Source: Mycobacterium intermedium
GTDB lineage: Bacteria > Actinomycetota > Actinomycetes > Mycobacteriales > Mycobacteriaceae
DNA: 64,000 bases
Direction of reading: 5' to 3'
NCBI RefSeq assembly: GCF_002086275.1
Contig: NZ_MVHT01000002.1
Coordinates: 84,188-148,187, forward strand
Both the position numbers and the translations under genes were made by a program. Shown here piece after piece: positions 61,368 through 64,000 of this stretch (positions are counted from its first letter, which is position 1; each line of letters starts with the position of its first letter). The notes below the pieces were generated by a model. It did no database searches. It was given only the letters and a program-made list of their open reading frames with translations, and was not told the DNA's origin.

Positions 61368-64000
61368 TTAAGACCAAAAATCATTCATCGGTGTCGCGTA
61401 CATGTCATTAAACGTCAATGGCGCCAACGGAACTCCCACTGCTGGACCGAGCGCGTACTCAATCGTCGACATCAGACTGTACTGGTCGTAATACGAGTTG
61501 GTGGTGAACTGGCCTGACAGCATTCCCGCGTTCACGGCGCCCTGGTTGGGGATGACGATCATCGGAACGTGGTTGCCCTGGTTGCCGATGCCCAGTCCCA
61601 GATTGTTGAAGTCCTCGTCCCACGTGATGATGATCACGTCACGCTGATTGGCCGTGTTCCATGCGGTCGAGTTCTGAATGAGTGAGACCTGTTGTTGCAG
61701 GAACTGGTCGCCGGCGGCGACGTTGTACTGGTGATTGGTGAGCTGGCTGCCGACGAAGTTAAGGATGCCCAGGGGCGAATCGACCGGGCCTTCCATGTCA
61801 TTGGCGTTGTTGGCGACGATCCAGCTGAACCGCGGGGTGGTGTTCGCGTTCTGCAGATCGATGCTCAATTGCGTCAGCGGGAGCAGGTGCTGCTGCTGGT
61901 AGGCGACTGTGTTGTTGAAGACGTAGCTGTACTGAGCAGCGGGTATCTGGAAGGTGCTGTAGTCACCCGCGGACACCAGCGCGCCAGGGTAAGGCATGCT
62001 CTGCGCATAGTTGGCCCACGAAATGTTCGCGCCATCCATCTCCTGCATGAGGCTCGGTGCGTTGATGGAGGGCGGGTTGGGGTTGTAGGTGAGGCCGAAG
62101 TCCGAGCCGCCCAGGATCCGGAAGTAGTTGGGAGCGCTGGGATGGCTGTTGGCGAAGTAGTTGTTGGCCGACCCGTAGGTGTTCAGCAGGCTGTTGATGT
62201 AGGGCGCATTGACACTGCCGACGATGTCCGTGAAGCCGTGATTCTCCATGTAGATCAGGAACACGTGATCGAGTTGGCCGACATTGGAACTCGGAACGGT
62301 CAGCGGTGCCGGGGTCAGGCCGGGAGCGCCGACGGTGAAGGACAGGTTGTCGGCGTAGGCGTTGTTGTAGTGGTTCGTGATGGGGTTGCTGTCGTTGAAC
62401 GTGGCGGTGACGACCGCGGAGGTGGTGCCCGCCGGGATCGTCCCGGAGACTGACCGTGGCTGTAACCCAGTGATCCCCAGACGATCCAGCACCGACACTG
62501 AGGTGGTCGAGCCGGTGCCCAGAACAGCGCCGCTCGAGTTGAGGAAGGTGACCTGCAGGGAGGTCGAGGACGGGTCGATGAGCGCTCCGCCGAGCAGTCC
62601 AGTGAGCGTGTAAGGCGTTGTGCCCGTATTGATCTTGGCTGCCGCGGCGGTGAGGTCGACGGTTTGTCTGATGCTGGACGTGGCCACGGGGCCGCCGCCA
62701 CCGAAATTGGCACCGGCCCCCGGCGGCGCCGTGCCCGGGAAGCCCAGGAAACTCGGCAGGTCGGGGAACGGGAATGAGACTCCCAACACATAGCTGACGC
62801 GGGGGGTGCCGTAAGCGATGATGGTCGGGGTGCCACTAACCGACCAGCCTGGGTAGGTCACCGAGCTGGTGCCCGACGGTGACGGGGTGGCAATTTCGAA
62901 GTTCCCGTTGACCAACAGGTTCGGGCTCATCGGCAAGCCGGGAATCCCGGTCAGGCCCAACAGGGTTCCGCCGGTGCCGATGGTGCCGGGGCCGCCCAGC
63001 AAAGCGAGCGTCGCCGCGTTGCCGGCGTTGCCGCCGTTGCCGCCGTTGCCGATCAGCAGGGCACCGCCGCCGATTCCGCCGTTCCCGCTACCGAAACCGG
63101 GGGCACCTTCGGCGCCGGTCCCACCGGGACCGCCGTCACCCAGCAGCGTTCCGCCGACTCCGCCGTGGCCGCCGGTCCCGCCGGTGCCGGCCGCGGAGAA
63201 GCCGCCGGTTCCACCGGCTCCGCCGGAACCGAACAAAGTCGCGTTGCCACCCGGTCCGCCCTGGCCGCCGGGGGTCAGCAGGAGCGACGCTCCCGCCGTG
63301 CCGCCGGTACCGCCGGAGCCCCCGGAGCCAAGCCAGCCGGCGATGCCTCCACCTCCGCCAAGACCGCCACCACCGCTGCCCATTATGGGCTGCAGCACCG
63401 ATCCGCCGGCCCCACCGGAGCCGCCGGCACCGGCGAATTGTCCGCCCGCACCGCCACTTCCGCCTGGACCGCCGGTGCCGGCCAGGCTGGCTCCGCCATC
63501 CCCGCCGACACCGCCGGCGCCGACCACGGAGCCGCCGATAGTGCCGGATCCGCCGCCGAACAGCGAACTGGCGATGCCGGCGGCGCCACCGGCTCCGCCC
63601 GCACCTCCGGTGGTGCCGGCTCCGCCGACCCCCCCGTTACCGCCACCGGCACCGACCAGGCCGCTCAGTGCCCCGCCGGCGCCACCGGATCCGCCGGCCC
63701 CGCCGAGGGCACCGGGGATCGTGACATCGGCCATGGCGCCGGTCCCGCCGACCCCACCGCCGCCGAACAGCCCACCGGTTCCGCCGGCTCCACCACCGCC
63801 GCCGTTGCCGTCGGCGCCGACCGCACCCGCTCCACCGGACCCGGCGTTGCCGTAGAACAAGCCGCCGTTGCCGCCCTGGCCGCCGGATCGGCCGACACCG
63901 GACGCGCCGAACCCGCCGGCCCCACCGGTGCCGCCGTTTCCACCGTTACCGCCGGCGCCGCCCGCGCCGCCGTTGCCGGCGTTGCCGCCCGCGCCGTTGT
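61368..64000 (-). CDS. PE_PGRS-type protein with C-terminal phosphoesterase domain (5' end outside window)
   Basis: The frame is open from the right edge of the window to the stop at 61368, at least 877 residues. The right part encodes GGA/GGN-repeat PGRS sequence down to about 62,990. A central region follows (NLLVNGNFEIATPSPSGTSS, GWSVSGTPTIIAYG) resembling a beta-sandwich carbohydrate-binding-like module. The C-terminal 320 residues form a phosphoesterase domain of the phospholipase C/acid phosphatase superfamily: YMENHGFTDIVGS, NYFANSHPSAPNYF, IITWDEDFNN, NHVPMIVI. The PE domain is expected beyond 64,000. An exported lipid- or sugar-phosphate hydrolase is likely. Confidence 0.83.
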   Translation of the reverse strand, partial: NGAGGNAGNGGAGGAGGNGGNGGTGGAGGFGASGVGRSGGQGGNGGLFYGNAGSGGAGAVGADGNGGGGGAGGTGGLFGGGGVGGTGAMADVTIPGALGGAGGSGGAGGALSGLVGAGGGNGGVGGAGTTGGAGGAGGAAGIASSLFGGGSGTIGGSVVGAGGVGGDGGASLAGTGGPGGSGGAGGQFAGAGGSGGAGGSVLQPIMGSGGGGLGGGGGIAGWLGSGGSGGTGGTAGASLLLTPGGQGGPGGNATLFGSGGAGGTGGFSAAGTGGTGGHGGVGGTLLGDGGPGGTGAEGAPGFGSGNGGIGGGALLIGNGGNGGNAGNAATLALLGGPGTIGTGGTLLGLTGIPGLPMSPNLLVNGNFEIATPSPSGTSSVTYPGWSVSGTPTIIAYGTPRVSYVLGVSFPFPDLPSFLGFPGTAPPGAGANFGGGGPVATSSIRQTVDLTAAAAKINTGTTPYTLTGLLGGALIDPSSTSLQVTFLNSSGAVLGTGSTTSVSVLDRLGITGLQPRSVSGTIPAGTTSAVVTATFNDSNPITNHYNNAYADNLSFTVGAPGLTPAPLTVPSSNVGQLDHVFLIYMENHGFTDIVGSVNAPYINSLLNTYGSANNYFANSHPSAPNYFRILGGSDFGLTYNPNPPSINAPSLMQEMDGANISWANYAQSMPYPGALVSAGDYSTFQIPAAQYSYVFNNTVAYQQQHLLPLTQLSIDLQNANTTPRFSWIVANNANDMEGPVDSPLGILNFVGSQLTNHQYNVAAGDQFLQQQVSLIQNSTAWNTANQRDVIIITWDEDFNNLGLGIGNQGNHVPMIVIPNQGAVNAGMLSGQFTTNSYYDQYSLMSTIEYALGPAVGVPLAPLTFNDMYATPMNDFWS

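Noticed and set aside
62869..63855. 328-codon plus-strand Pro-rich ORF opposite the PGRS region
   Set aside because: Antisense of GGA/GGN repeats always gives PPAPP-type open frames.

Overview
The window is chromosomal DNA of a Mycobacterium, most likely a slow-growing non-tuberculous species. The evidence is high GC, a long run of genes in the order known from M. tuberculosis Rv3224 down to Rv3193c (here on the opposite strand), mycobacterial signature genes (sigH-rshA, pdtaS, whiB1, whiB7, adnAB, mrx1) and PE, PE_PGRS and PE-lipase genes. Homology statements rest on recalled family sequences, not on a search.

Region 1 (1-46,960) is the conserved backbone. It holds stress and redox control (sigH, rshA, whiB1, whiB7 with an attenuated leader, mrx1), two-component sensing (pdtaS), metabolism (entC, gpm2, moeZ, nudC), DNA repair (adnA, adnB, uvrD2, an alkyltransferase-like protein), RNA metabolism (rhlE), a 24-residue ribosomal protein gene that ORF callers normally miss, a K+ channel, and several conserved envelope or unknown proteins. 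Genes that appear inserted relative to the M. tuberculosis order are: a secreted pentapeptide-repeat protein (61-534), an arsR/cadI metal-response pair plus a broken PE_PGRS gene (18,228-19,628), a PknD-like kinase and a membrane protein (22,103-25,010), a lipoprotein (33,643-34,281) and a PE-lipase (40,042-41,346).

Region 2 (about 47,000-60,700) does not follow the order I know from M. tuberculosis and looks accessory. The first half carries an F420-type LLM oxidoreductase, a cupin that looks leaderless, a TetR regulator whose promoter shares a 15-base motif with the cupin promoter, a GlxA-type AraC regulator, an HD-domain protein and a nitroreductase. The second half carries an aldehyde dehydrogenase divergent from an AraC regulator. 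That regulator heads a tightly packed run of FAD monooxygenase and SAM methyltransferase, followed by a hydroxylaminobenzene-mutase-like protein, a UbiX-type flavin prenyltransferase and a UbiD-type decarboxylase. This looks like an undescribed aromatic or hydroxy-/nitro-aromatic pathway and is the best candidate for a new system in the window. An RtcB RNA ligase lies tail-to-tail with it.

Region 3 (60,896-64,000) has an initiator tRNA-Met with an intrinsic terminator, a gene-poor stretch, and the 3' part of a PE_PGRS-type gene whose C-terminus is a phosphoesterase domain; its start lies beyond the right edge.
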